Source of the DNA: Bacteroidaceae bacterium
GTDB lineage: Bacteria > Bacteroidota > Bacteroidia > Bacteroidales > Bacteroidaceae
Direction: 5' to 3'
NCBI GenBank assembly: GCA_017483605.1
Contig: JAFUWG010000022.1
Location: 1 to 64,000 of the forward strand
Length of the DNA: 64,000 nucleotides
Part shown: one piece after another, positions 17,513 through 25,814 of the stretch
How the letters are laid out: each line of letters opens with the position of its first letter
Position numbering within the stretch: position 1 is the stretch's first letter
Notes under the pieces: generated by a model
Told to the model about the DNA's origin: nothing
Databases searched by the model: none
Seen by the model: the letters and a program-made list of their open reading frames with translations, nothing else
Position numbers and translations under genes: made by a program

Positions 17513-18667
17513 ATGGCACAGAGATTTATTTTGAATGAGGTGTCTTACTTTGGGGCTGGTGCTCGCAAGGAGTTGCCAGATGTGCTTTGCCGCATGAATC
17601 TGAAGAAGGCGCTGGTGTGCAGTGACAAGGGACTCATCAAGGTGGGCACCACGAAGATGGTGACTGACGTGTTGGATGAGGCAGGCTTCCCCTATGAGAT
17701 TTACAGCGAAATCAAGCCGAACCCGACGGTGACGAACGTGCAGCAGGGTGTGGAGGCTTTCAAGCAGAGCGGTGCTGACTGCATCATCGCCATTGGCGGC
17801 GGTTCGAGCATGGACACGGCGAAGGGTATCGGCATCGTGGCGAACAACCCGGAGTTTGCGGATGTGGTGAGCCTCGAAGGGTGTGCTCCGACGAAGAACA
17901 AGTCTGTGCCTATCATCGCCTTGCCCACTACGGCTGGTACGGGTGCTGAGGTGACGATTAACTATGTGATTATCGACGAGAAGCGTCAGGCAAAGATGGT
18001 GTGTGTTGATCCTAACGACATCCCTGCCGTGGCGATTGTTGACCCCGAACTGATGTACACCTTGCCGAAGGGTCTGACGGCTGCAACGGGTATGGATGCA
18101 CTGACACATGCCATCGAGGGTTACATCACGAAGGGTGCCTGGGTGATGAGCGACATGTATGAATTGCAGGCCATCAAGATGATTGCCGAGAACCTGCCGC
18201 TGGCTGTTGAAGAGCCGACCAATCCTGTGGGACGTGAAGGCATGGCACTGGCGCAGTATATCGCTGCTCAGGCATTCAGCAATGTTGGCTTGGGTCTTGT
18301 GCATGGCATGGCACACCCGATGGGTTCGCTACATGACATTCCTCATGGTGTGGCAAACGCCTTGTTGTTGCCTACCATCATGGAGTTTAACATGCCGAAG
18401 TGCATTGAGAAGTTTGGCGTGATTGCTCGGACGATGGGTGTTGACACCACGGGCATGACGGCAGAAGAGGCTGCTCAGGCAGCGGTGGATGCTGTGCGTG
18501 CGTTGAGCATCCGTGTGGGCATTCCACAGCATCTCAGCGACCTCAACATCACCGAAAAGGACATTCCAGCCTTGGCTGCTCAGGCTATTGCTGACGTATG
18601 TACTCCTGGCAATCCTCGCGACGTGACAGAAGCAGAAATCGTGGAACTTTACAAGAAAGTGTTGTAA
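17513..18667 (+). CDS. fucO: Lactaldehyde reductase (iron-containing alcohol dehydrogenase)
   Basis: Reduces L-lactaldehyde, formed from fucose or rhamnose, to 1,2-propanediol with NADH under anaerobic conditions. The 384-aa protein resembles E. coli FucO along its whole length: GGGSSMDTAKGIG for NAD, PTTAGTGAEVT, and iron ligands D195, H199, H264 and H278 in the ATGMDALTHAIEG and LVHGMAHPMGSLHDIPHG blocks. It has its own strong promoter. Rhamnose from pectin backbone would fit the neighbouring pectin genes, but no rhamnose or fucose isomerase is in the window. Confidence 0.92.
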   Translation: MAQRFILNEVSYFGAGARKELPDVLCRMNLKKALVCSDKGLIKVGTTKMVTDVLDEAGFPYEIYSEIKPNPTVTNVQQGVEAFKQSGADCIIAIGGGSSMDTAKGIGIVANNPEFADVVSLEGCAPTKNKSVPIIALPTTAGTGAEVTINYVIIDEKRQAKMVCVDPNDIPAVAIVDPELMYTLPKGLTAATGMDALTHAIEGYITKGAWVMSDMYELQAIKMIAENLPLAVEEPTNPVGREGMALAQYIAAQAFSNVGLGLVHGMAHPMGSLHDIPHGVANALLLPTIMEFNMPKCIEKFGVIARTMGVDTTGMTAEEAAQAAVDAVRALSIRVGIPQHLSDLNITEKDIPALAAQAIADVCTPGNPRDVTEAEIVELYKKVL

Positions 18668-18753
18668 TCTCTAATAGGCTACCGCCTTGCAGGTCTTATG
18701 AACCGCATGGCTATAATAAATTGTGAATTATTCATTATTAATTACTTAAACTT

Positions 18754-19161
18754 ATGGCTTACAAAATTATTGACGTAGAGGGCATTGGCCCTGTTTATGC
18801 AGAGAAACTTCAGGCTGCTGGCATCAAGACCACAGACGAATATCTGGAGAAGTGTGCAACTCCTGCTGGCCGCAAGGCTCTGGCTGAGGAGACAGAAATT
18901 AGTCCTAAACTCATCTTGAAGTGGGCAAATCACGCTGACCTTTTCCGCATCAACGGCATCGCAGGTCAATTCGCCGAACTATTGGAGGCTGCTGGCGTTG
19001 ACACCGTGAAGGAACTCCGTCACCGTGTGGCTGCCAACCTTCAGCCAAAACTCGTCGAGGTGAACGAGGAGAAGAACCTCTGCAACCGTGTTCCTGCCGT
19101 TTCTGAGGTGGAACGCATGATTGAGCAGGCAAAGGAATTGCCACCAGTGCTCACTTACTAA
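18754..19161 (+). CDS. DUF4332 (helix-hairpin-helix) protein
   Basis: A 135-aa cytoplasmic protein with two helix-hairpin-helix-like halves: EGIGPVYAEKLQAAGIKTTD near the start and NGIAGQFAELLEAAGVDTVK in the middle. This is the DUF4332 pattern. Such motifs bind DNA non-specifically in other families; the role here is unknown. It follows fucO by 86 nt with no clear promoter and is closed by a strong terminator 10 nt after its stop. Confidence 0.8.
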   Translation: MAYKIIDVEGIGPVYAEKLQAAGIKTTDEYLEKCATPAGRKALAEETEISPKLILKWANHADLFRINGIAGQFAELLEAAGVDTVKELRHRVAANLQPKLVEVNEEKNLCNRVPAVSEVERMIEQAKELPPVLTY

Positions 19162-19170
19162 TCAAGCGAC

Positions 19171-19200
19171 AAAAAAGCCCCTCGATGGAGGGGCTTTTTT
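19171..19200. terminator. Bidirectional terminator
   Basis: A perfect 13-bp stem (19171-19183 with 19188-19200) with the loop GATG. AAAAAA on one side and TTTTTT on the other make it work for both the DUF4332 gene (plus) and the HerA-like gene (minus). Confidence 0.92.
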
Positions 19201-19234
19201 AATGGCGTTTTATCTTTTCATGCCGATTGAAGAG

Positions 19235-21076
19235 TCACTTAAAGATACTTTTCAGAATCTCGTTCGTCACCTGTCGGGTGGCGGTGGTGGCTGCCGTCTT
19301 GGCGGCGTTGCCAAGGATGGAACCTGAAGAAGAACTTTTCTTGCTCGAAGTGGTCTTCTTGGCCGTTGTCGTCTTCTTCTTGGAGGTGCTTGACGAAGAA
19401 CCGGCAATTTTCTTGCCTACAGAGGTGCCGACTTGACGACCCACGGAGCCTAACACCGCACCAACGAGTGTGCCAAAGATGGTGCGTGTCCATGCGTTGG
19501 TGGTCTTTTTCTTCTCCTTGGCTGCTTTCTCTGCTTCCTTGCGTTGACGTTCGGCTTCTCTTTCTGCCTCCTTACGCTGCCGTTCAGCCTCTCGTTCTGC
19601 TTCTCGTTGCAGTTTTTCTTCCTCACGCTGGCGACGCAGAGCCTCTATTTCTTCAGCCTTGCGTTGGCGTTCTTCTTCTTTCTGCTGCTTTTCCTGTTCT
19701 TTTTGCAGACGTTCGGCTTCCTTCTCCGCCTCCTTCTGCTGCTTTGCCTCCTCTTGGCGACGCAGCATCTCGGCGGCTTCGGCATCTTCCTGCTCCTTCT
19801 GGGCTATGAGCACCTCGTAGGCACTCTCGCGGTCGAAGTATTCGGCATATTCCTTGATGTGCTCGGGGGCTGCATTCTGGATGTCGAGACGCTGCCCCTC
19901 GGTGATGGCACCGATTTGGCTGAGCGGGAAGAGCACCTTGGCACGTTGTACAATCGTGGGGGCACCTTTCTCGTCGAGTACCGACACGAGGGCTTCGCCT
20001 GTTCCCAGTTCCATGATGGCTTGCTCGGTGCTAAACGATGGGTTGGCACGGAACGACTGTGCTGCCACACGCACTGCCTTCTGGTCTTTGGGCGTGTAGG
20101 CACGGAGGGCATGTTGGATGCGGTTGCCCAACTGTCCGAGGATGGCGTCTGGAATGTCGGAAGGCGACTGGCTGATGAAGTAGATGCCCACACCTTTCGA
20201 ACGGATGAGGCGGATGACCTGCTCCAGTTTGTCCACCATCGCCTTCGATGTGCCGTCGAAGAGCATGTGAGCCTCGTCGAAGAAGAATACCAGTTTCGGC
20301 AGCGGCATGTCGCCCACTTCGGGCAGCGTGGCATACAGTTCCGTCATCAGCCACAGGAGGAATGTCGAGTAGAGTTTGGGGTTGAGCATCAGTTTGTCGG
20401 CAGCGAGCACGCTCATCACGCCCATACCGTCCTCCATGTCGATGAGGTCTTCTACGTTGAAGGCTGGTTCGCCAAAGAACTTGTCGCCGCCCTCGCTTTG
20501 AATGGCCAACACGGCACGTTGGATGGCACCGATGCTGGCAGGAGAGATGTTGCCATATATTGTGGTGAAAAGGCTCGTGTTTTGGCCTACGAAGTCGAGC
20601 ATCAGACGCAGGTCTTTCAGGTCGATGAGCAGCAACTGCTTGTCGTCGGCAATGCGGAAGACGATGTTGAGCACACCGCTCTGCACCTCGGATAAATCCA
20701 TCAGGCGGCTGAGCAGTTGAGGCCCCATTGCCGACACGGTGGTACGCATCGGGAAGCCCTGTTCGCCAAACACGTCGTAGAAACGCACGGGACAAGCCTT
20801 ATACTGAGGGTCGGGTACACCAAACTCGTCTTTTCTCTTCTCGATGAACGACGAAGTTTTTCCTGCTTGCGAAATGCCCGAGAGGTCGCCCTTCATGTCA
20901 GCCATGAAGCACGGCACCCCTGCCTGACTGAATGTCTCGGCGAGGACTTGCAGTGAGACAGTCTTTCCGGTACCCGTAGCACCGGCGATAAGACCATGAC
21001 GATTACACATCTGACCGACCAAGTTGATGGGGCCTTCGTCAGAATGGGCGATGTAAAGATTGCCGTTGATGTACAT
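19235..21076 (-). CDS. HerA-like ATPase (DUF853 / YjgR type)
   Basis: A 613-aa P-loop ATPase. Walker A is GATGTGKT (32-39); LVFFFDEAHMLFDG carries Walker B, and SQSPSDIPD follows as a sensor-type motif. The N-terminal 390 residues match the YjgR/DUF853 family, related to the HerA translocase C-terminal domain; function unproven. Then comes a highly charged E/R/Q/K coiled coil (about 415-525) and a Gly- and Lys/Ser-rich tail with GTLVGAVLGSVGRQVGTSVG, a possible membrane-associating segment. It is 40 nt downstream of dsbD on the same strand, probably co-transcribed. Confidence 0.85.
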   Translation of the reverse strand: MYINGNLYIAHSDEGPINLVGQMCNRHGLIAGATGTGKTVSLQVLAETFSQAGVPCFMADMKGDLSGISQAGKTSSFIEKRKDEFGVPDPQYKACPVRFYDVFGEQGFPMRTTVSAMGPQLLSRLMDLSEVQSGVLNIVFRIADDKQLLLIDLKDLRLMLDFVGQNTSLFTTIYGNISPASIGAIQRAVLAIQSEGGDKFFGEPAFNVEDLIDMEDGMGVMSVLAADKLMLNPKLYSTFLLWLMTELYATLPEVGDMPLPKLVFFFDEAHMLFDGTSKAMVDKLEQVIRLIRSKGVGIYFISQSPSDIPDAILGQLGNRIQHALRAYTPKDQKAVRVAAQSFRANPSFSTEQAIMELGTGEALVSVLDEKGAPTIVQRAKVLFPLSQIGAITEGQRLDIQNAAPEHIKEYAEYFDRESAYEVLIAQKEQEDAEAAEMLRRQEEAKQQKEAEKEAERLQKEQEKQQKEEERQRKAEEIEALRRQREEEKLQREAEREAERQRKEAEREAERQRKEAEKAAKEKKKTTNAWTRTIFGTLVGAVLGSVGRQVGTSVGKKIAGSSSSTSKKKTTTAKKTTSSKKSSSSGSILGNAAKTAATTATRQVTNEILKSIFK

Positions 21077-21116
21077 ATTGAATAGGAATTATAGGAATTA
21101 TAAGAAATATGGGAAA

Positions 21117-23225
21117 TCAGAGGGAATAGCGGGAGAGACCGCTGTTGAGCCATGCCAAGAACTTCGGGATGTCCTCGTCGTAGGAATAGGACTTCTCCAG
21201 CGGATTGCCCTCGTTGTCGATGAGCACGTAGAAAGGCTGGGCTGTGGCACCGAACTTGCTCGATTGCAGGTAACTCCACTTGTCGCCCACGGTACGCAGT
21301 TTCCGCTCGTTGCCATTGTCGTTCACCGTGATAGGTTCGGGCAGTTTCGTCTTCTCGTCCACATACAGTTGAATGAGCACGTACTTGTTCGTCATGATGT
21401 CAGCCACCGTTGGGTCAACAAACACGGCAGCCTCCATCTTGCGGCAGTTCACGCAGCCATATCCTGTGAAGTCTATCATGACCGGCAGATGGTGAGCCTC
21501 AGCGTATGCCATGCCTTCCTCATAATCCATAAACATGGGCTTCACCTCCTGCTCGGCGGCAAGGTTGAAGTCTTGTGTCTTCATGGGCGGAGCAAAGGCA
21601 CTCACGGCTTTCAGCGGAGCACCCCACAGGCCAGGCACCATGTAGATGGCAAAGGCGAATGACACCAATGCCATGAGGAAACGAGGGATGGAAGTCTTCG
21701 GACGTGCTATCACGTTGCCTTCCTCGTCATATTTGTCCTCATCATGTGGGAAGCGAATCCAACCAATCAGGTAGGCACCGAGGATGGCAAAGAGGGCTAT
21801 CCAGAGGGCAAGGAACGTCTCGCGGTCGAGCAATCCCCAACCGTATGCCAAGTCTGCCACAGAGAAGAACTTGAGCGAGAAAGCCAGTTCGATGAAGCCC
21901 AATACCACCTTCACCACATTCATCCAGTTGCCGCTCTTCGGAGCCGACTTCAACCACTGCGGGAAGAGGGCGAAGAGCGTGAACGGCAGTGCCAAGGCGA
22001 TGGCAAAGCCCAACATGCCAATGACGGGGCCGACGATGCTCGATGTGACCACCTGCACCAACAGGAATCCAATGATGGGGCCTGTGCAGGAGAAACTGAC
22101 CAGCACCAGTGTGAATGCCATGAGGAACACGCTCAGCAAGCCAGTCGTGCTGTTCGCCTTGTTGTCCACGGCGTTGTTCCAACTGGCAGGAAGTGTCAAC
22201 TCGAAGCCGCCCACAAACGAAAGGCCGAACACCAGCAGCATGAGGAAAAAGATGATGTTGAACACGGCATTCGTCGCCAAGTCGTTCAGTGCCGAAGCCC
22301 CGAAGATGGCGGTGACCAGCAATCCCAACACCACGTAAATGACCACGATGCTGATGCCGTAGAGAACCGCGTCACGGATGCCACGCTTCTTGGCAGCAGC
22401 CAACTCTTCAGGTGTCGATTTCTTCGTCGTGCCTTTCTTCAGGAAGAACGACACCGTCATCGGGATAATCGGCCACACGCAAGGAGTGACCAACGCAATC
22501 AAGCCACCGATGAAGCCCAACAGGAAGATACGCCAAAGGGGGGCATTGGACGTGTCGCCATTGCCTCCCTCGTCAAATGAACGGAGTTGTTCAATCACCG
22601 GAGCCCAGATGCCCCCTTCCTCCGTGGAGGCAGCCACGACAGCACTATCGGCTGCCAGCGAGTCGGCCGAGGCGGCGGCATCTTCTGTCACCTCCTCTTT
22701 CGACGGCTCTTCTGCCACAACCTCCTCTACTTTTTCATCTTTTTTTTTATCCTCAGCCTTCTGCTCAGGCACTTCTCCGCTATACTTGAAGTCCACCGAA
22801 GTCGGCGGGATGCAGTTCTGGTCGTTGCAGGCACCAAACTGGAGGTAGCCCTCCACCTCGTACTTGCCGCCCTTCAGTTTCAGTTTCTGCGTGAACGTGG
22901 CAGTCTTCTCGAAGTAGAACACGTCCGCGTCGAACATGTCCTCATACTTCTTGATGGGAGCTGTGGCAGTCTTCAACTTGCCATCCAGTTCCGCACCCGA
23001 AATCTTCTCTATGTTGAGCGTCGTCGGTGTAGGGCCATCCTCCACCACCTCCGTGCTGTACATGTGCCACCCGTTGTCAATTGTGGCGACAAACGTGATG
23101 ACCGCCTCCGTCTTCGAGGTCTCCTTGATGGAGGTCGCCACTTTCACAGGCTTGGCAAACTGTGCGTTCGCCACGCCGAGGCAGCCGAGGGTCAAAAGTG
23201 TAAATAGTATTCTTTTCATCATCAT
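21117..23225 (-). CDS. dsbD: Thiol:disulfide interchange protein DsbD
   Basis: Carries electrons from cytoplasmic thioredoxin to periplasmic thiol proteins. The 702-aa protein has a signal peptide, an N-terminal DsbD-alpha domain with C133 and C138 (GACNDQNC), an acidic linker, a multi-helix membrane domain with redox cysteines in LVTPCVWPIIPM and FSCTGPIIG, and a C-terminal thioredoxin domain with C591-V-N-C594. Three consecutive Met codons leave the exact start open. It overlaps trxB by 4 nt, a direct coupling of its electron source. Confidence 0.94.
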   Translation of the reverse strand: MMMKRILFTLLTLGCLGVANAQFAKPVKVATSIKETSKTEAVITFVATIDNGWHMYSTEVVEDGPTPTTLNIEKISGAELDGKLKTATAPIKKYEDMFDADVFYFEKTATFTQKLKLKGGKYEVEGYLQFGACNDQNCIPPTSVDFKYSGEVPEQKAEDKKKDEKVEEVVAEEPSKEEVTEDAAASADSLAADSAVVAASTEEGGIWAPVIEQLRSFDEGGNGDTSNAPLWRIFLLGFIGGLIALVTPCVWPIIPMTVSFFLKKGTTKKSTPEELAAAKKRGIRDAVLYGISIVVIYVVLGLLVTAIFGASALNDLATNAVFNIIFFLMLLVFGLSFVGGFELTLPASWNNAVDNKANSTTGLLSVFLMAFTLVLVSFSCTGPIIGFLLVQVVTSSIVGPVIGMLGFAIALALPFTLFALFPQWLKSAPKSGNWMNVVKVVLGFIELAFSLKFFSVADLAYGWGLLDRETFLALWIALFAILGAYLIGWIRFPHDEDKYDEEGNVIARPKTSIPRFLMALVSFAFAIYMVPGLWGAPLKAVSAFAPPMKTQDFNLAAEQEVKPMFMDYEEGMAYAEAHHLPVMIDFTGYGCVNCRKMEAAVFVDPTVADIMTNKYVLIQLYVDEKTKLPEPITVNDNGNERKLRTVGDKWSYLQSSKFGATAQPFYVLIDNEGNPLEKSYSYDEDIPKFLAWLNSGLSRYSL

Positions 23226-24169
23226 ACAATTCCTTTCTCTTGCAAATAATGTAATGCGTCAATCGCTGCGTGGCATCCGCTGCCAGCCGCACTGATGGCT
23301 TGTCGGTAGAGCGGGTCAGCCACATCGCCCGCGGCAAACACACCGGGGATGTTCGTCGCCGTGGTCGGATGCTGCACCTTGATGTAGCCCTGCTCGTCCA
23401 CCTCCACGTCAGGACGGAACACCTCGCTGTTGGGGTGATGCCCAATCGCCAAGAAGAAGCCGTCAATCGGCAGGTCGTAGCGGCGTTCACCCTCCTTGCC
23501 CTTGTTCTCCACCAGATGAGCACCTTCCACACCATCCTCGCCATAGAGCCCCTCCGTCTGCGTGTTCCACAGAATCTCGATGTTCTCCGCCTGCTTCACC
23601 TTCTGCTGCATGGCATCAGAGGCACGCAACACATCACGACGCACAATCATGTACACCTTCTTAGCCAATCCCGCCAGATATTGTGCCTCCTCGCAAGCCG
23701 TGTCGCCACCGCCCACCACGGCCACCACCTTCTTGCGGTAGAAGAAGCCGTCGCACGTGGCACAAGCCGACACACCCATGCCCGCGTATTTCTTCTCGTC
23801 GTCCAAACCCAGATACTTAGCCGACGCCCCCGTCGAGACAATCAGCGTCCATGCCTCCAGTTCCGAGCCGTCGTCCAGCGTCACCTTGTGAGGCTGCGAA
23901 CCGTCTTTCGACAGTGTCACCTTCGTCACCAGCCCCTCACGGATGTCCGTACCCAGCCTTTCCGCCTGAGCCCTCAGGTCATCCATCAACTCCTGTCCTG
24001 TCGTGCCCTCGGGATAGCCAGGGAAATTATCCACCTCCGTCGTTTGCGTCAGTTGCCCGCCAGGCTGCAAGCCCTCGTAAAGCACAGGTTCCAGCGAACT
24101 ACGTGAGGCGTAGATGGCAGCGGTGTACCCCGCAGGTCCACTGCCGATAATCAAAGTTTTCAATGCCAT
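23222..24169 (-). CDS. trxB: Thioredoxin reductase
   Basis: NADPH-dependent flavoenzyme that reduces thioredoxin. The 315-aa length is typical. FAD motif GSGPAGYTAAIYASR lies at 9-23, redox pair C136-A-T-C139 in SACATCDG, NADPH motif GGGDTACEEA and the C-terminal FAD motif FAAGDV. The ATGA overlap with dsbD (23222-23225) shows co-translation. A TATCTTTG promoter box lies 44 nt upstream. Confidence 0.96.
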   Translation of the reverse strand: MALKTLIIGSGPAGYTAAIYASRSSLEPVLYEGLQPGGQLTQTTEVDNFPGYPEGTTGQELMDDLRAQAERLGTDIREGLVTKVTLSKDGSQPHKVTLDDGSELEAWTLIVSTGASAKYLGLDDEKKYAGMGVSACATCDGFFYRKKVVAVVGGGDTACEEAQYLAGLAKKVYMIVRRDVLRASDAMQQKVKQAENIEILWNTQTEGLYGEDGVEGAHLVENKGKEGERRYDLPIDGFFLAIGHHPNSEVFRPDVEVDEQGYIKVQHPTTATNIPGVFAAGDVADPLYRQAISAAGSGCHAAIDALHYLQEKGIV

Positions 24170-24212
24170 GTCTTATCAAATGCTTTTTTAATGATGATTC
24201 TTTTTGAGAGTG

Positions 24213-24220
24213 CAAAGATA
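24213..24220 (-). promoter_or_regulatory. trxB-dsbD promoter -7 box
   Basis: TATCTTTG on the minus strand, 43 nt before the trxB start. No clear -33 box. Probably serves trxB, dsbD and the HerA-like gene. Confidence 0.65.
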
Positions 24221-24268
24221 AGGAAAATAAGGGAAAAATGAAAAAGGAAAAGTGAAAAATTAGTTTTT

Positions 24269-25549
24269 TCACTTACTTGTCATGATTTCCAACACACATC
24301 TGTCCGTTTCGTCCATTGCATCCTTCCCGATGCGGGTCAGGTTGTGGATGGAGCGGTCCACATCGTCTTCGATGATGCCCTCAGCCGAGGTCACGCAGTT
24401 CTGCTGCACAGCCAGCATCGCCGACAGCACAGCCGTGCTCACGCCCGATGCCAACTTCAACGCACACGACGGCTTTGCCCCGTCGCAAATCATGCCCGTC
24501 AGGTTCGCCACCATGTTTTTCACGGCAAACGTCACTTGCTCATAGCCTCCCCCCATCAGGTAGGTGATGCCGCAAGCCGAACCCGTCGATGCCACCACGC
24601 AGCCACACAGTGCGGAGAGTTTGCCCAGCGACTGCTTGATGTAAATCGCCGTCAGGTGGCTCAGCATCAACGCCCGTGTCAACTCCGCCTCCGTGTTGTG
24701 GTTCTCCTCCGCAAACTTCACCACCGGCAATGTGGCACAGATGCCCTGATTGCCGCTGCCCGAGTTCGACATCACCGGGATGGGAGCCCCCGCCATGCGG
24801 GCGTCACATGCACACGCCGTCGAAGAGATGATGTGTGCAAACATCGTGTCGCCAAAGATGCCACGTCCCAGTGGACGCGTCAGCGTCTTGCCCAGCCGGT
24901 GTCCGTAGTTACCCCTCAGCGACTCCTCCGCCGCCCGTTCGTTCAGCCGCTGAGCCTCGCGGATGAACTCGATTTCGTCCAGCGGAGCCGTCGTCGCAAA
25001 GTCATACACCAACTTCATGTTCAGACAGTTGCACTCGCATCCGCTCTCTCCCTCAGCGGCAGTGTCCTTTTGCAGCAGCACCTCCTCGTTCCGCCTCACC
25101 AACACAAAATTCTGATGACCGCCACTGATAGCCGCTATCGCCTCGTCGGCATCCTTCGACACCTTCACCTCGATGTACAGTTTTTCCGCAATCCCCTCTT
25201 TCAACCCGATGCTGATGCGACCCTCAGCCATGAACGCCTTGCCACGCTCCACCGCCTCGTCCGTCACGTCCTTCAGCACCTCCAACCCATACGCCGACTT
25301 GCCGATGAGGGCACCCAACGCCACCGCAATGGGCAGCCCGATCATCCCCGTGCCAGGGATGCCCACACCCATCGCATTCTTCAAGATATTCGCTGACAAC
25401 AGCACTTCAATCCGTTCGGGCAATACGCCCAAAGTCTCCGTCGCCCGTGCCACACACAATGCCACCGCGATAGGTTCTGTACACCCCACCGCAGGCACCA
25501 CCTCGCTCCTCACCAGAGCGATAATTTGTTCTCTAACCTGTTTTTCCAT
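24269..25549 (-). CDS. cyuA: L-cysteine desulfidase / UPF0597 (CyuA/YhaM family)
   Basis: The family includes 4Fe-4S enzymes that split L-cysteine into pyruvate, ammonia and sulfide. The 426-aa protein matches E. coli YhaM throughout: VGCTEPIAVAL with the conserved cysteine at residue 23, ILKNAMGVGIPGTGMIGLP, ARMAGAPIPVMSNSGSGNQG and GMICDGAKPSCALK with likely cluster cysteines. Some homologues may act on serine or other beta-substituted amino acids. Its promoter abuts the ATG (see findings). It lies between a thiol-redox operon and peptide-related genes. Confidence 0.88.
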   Translation of the reverse strand: MEKQVREQIIALVRSEVVPAVGCTEPIAVALCVARATETLGVLPERIEVLLSANILKNAMGVGIPGTGMIGLPIAVALGALIGKSAYGLEVLKDVTDEAVERGKAFMAEGRISIGLKEGIAEKLYIEVKVSKDADEAIAAISGGHQNFVLVRRNEEVLLQKDTAAEGESGCECNCLNMKLVYDFATTAPLDEIEFIREAQRLNERAAEESLRGNYGHRLGKTLTRPLGRGIFGDTMFAHIISSTACACDARMAGAPIPVMSNSGSGNQGICATLPVVKFAEENHNTEAELTRALMLSHLTAIYIKQSLGKLSALCGCVVASTGSACGITYLMGGGYEQVTFAVKNMVANLTGMICDGAKPSCALKLASGVSTAVLSAMLAVQQNCVTSAEGIIEDDVDRSIHNLTRIGKDAMDETDRCVLEIMTSK

Positions 25550-25553
25550 AATG

Positions 25554-25584
25554 CAAAGGTACGATTAAGTGAGCACAATTCAAA
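25554..25584 (-). promoter_or_regulatory. Desulfidase promoter, abutting the start codon
   Basis: TTTG (25581-25584) and TACCTTTG (25554-25561) on the minus strand with a 19-nt spacer. Only 4 nt separate the -7 box from the ATG, so transcription should begin at or within a base or so of the start codon. Confidence 0.8.
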
Positions 25585-25723
25585 ACAAAAATAACTTTTT
25601 TTGTTTTTCCCCCTTTTTCAGCGGTGTTTAGGCGAATGAACTCAGAGTCTTTGTATTTTTCCTTGCGTGCGTACATATATATTTATATACGGCACCTCGC
25701 TCCCCCGTTCGTGTGAGCACATC

Positions 25724-25739
25724 TACCACATTTGTGGTA
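25724..25739. promoter_or_regulatory. Palindrome TACCACATTTGTGGTA, candidate operator
   Basis: A perfect 7-2-7 palindrome ending just before the -33 box (25740-25742) of the Ntn-hydrolase promoter. Position and symmetry suit a repressor or activator site. No regulator gene is adjacent. Confidence 0.5.
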
Positions 25740-25770
25740 TTGCCCACATGGGGAAAAGGGCGTACCTTTG
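25740..25770 (+). promoter_or_regulatory. Promoter of the Ntn hydrolase-SusCD operon
   Basis: TTG (25740-25742) and TACCTTTG (25763-25770) with a 20-nt spacer, 44 nt before the ATG at 25815. Confidence 0.78.
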
Positions 25771-25814
25771 CAGTCGAAAACCAATTAACACAAATTAAAA
25801 CACGGCAAAGGATA

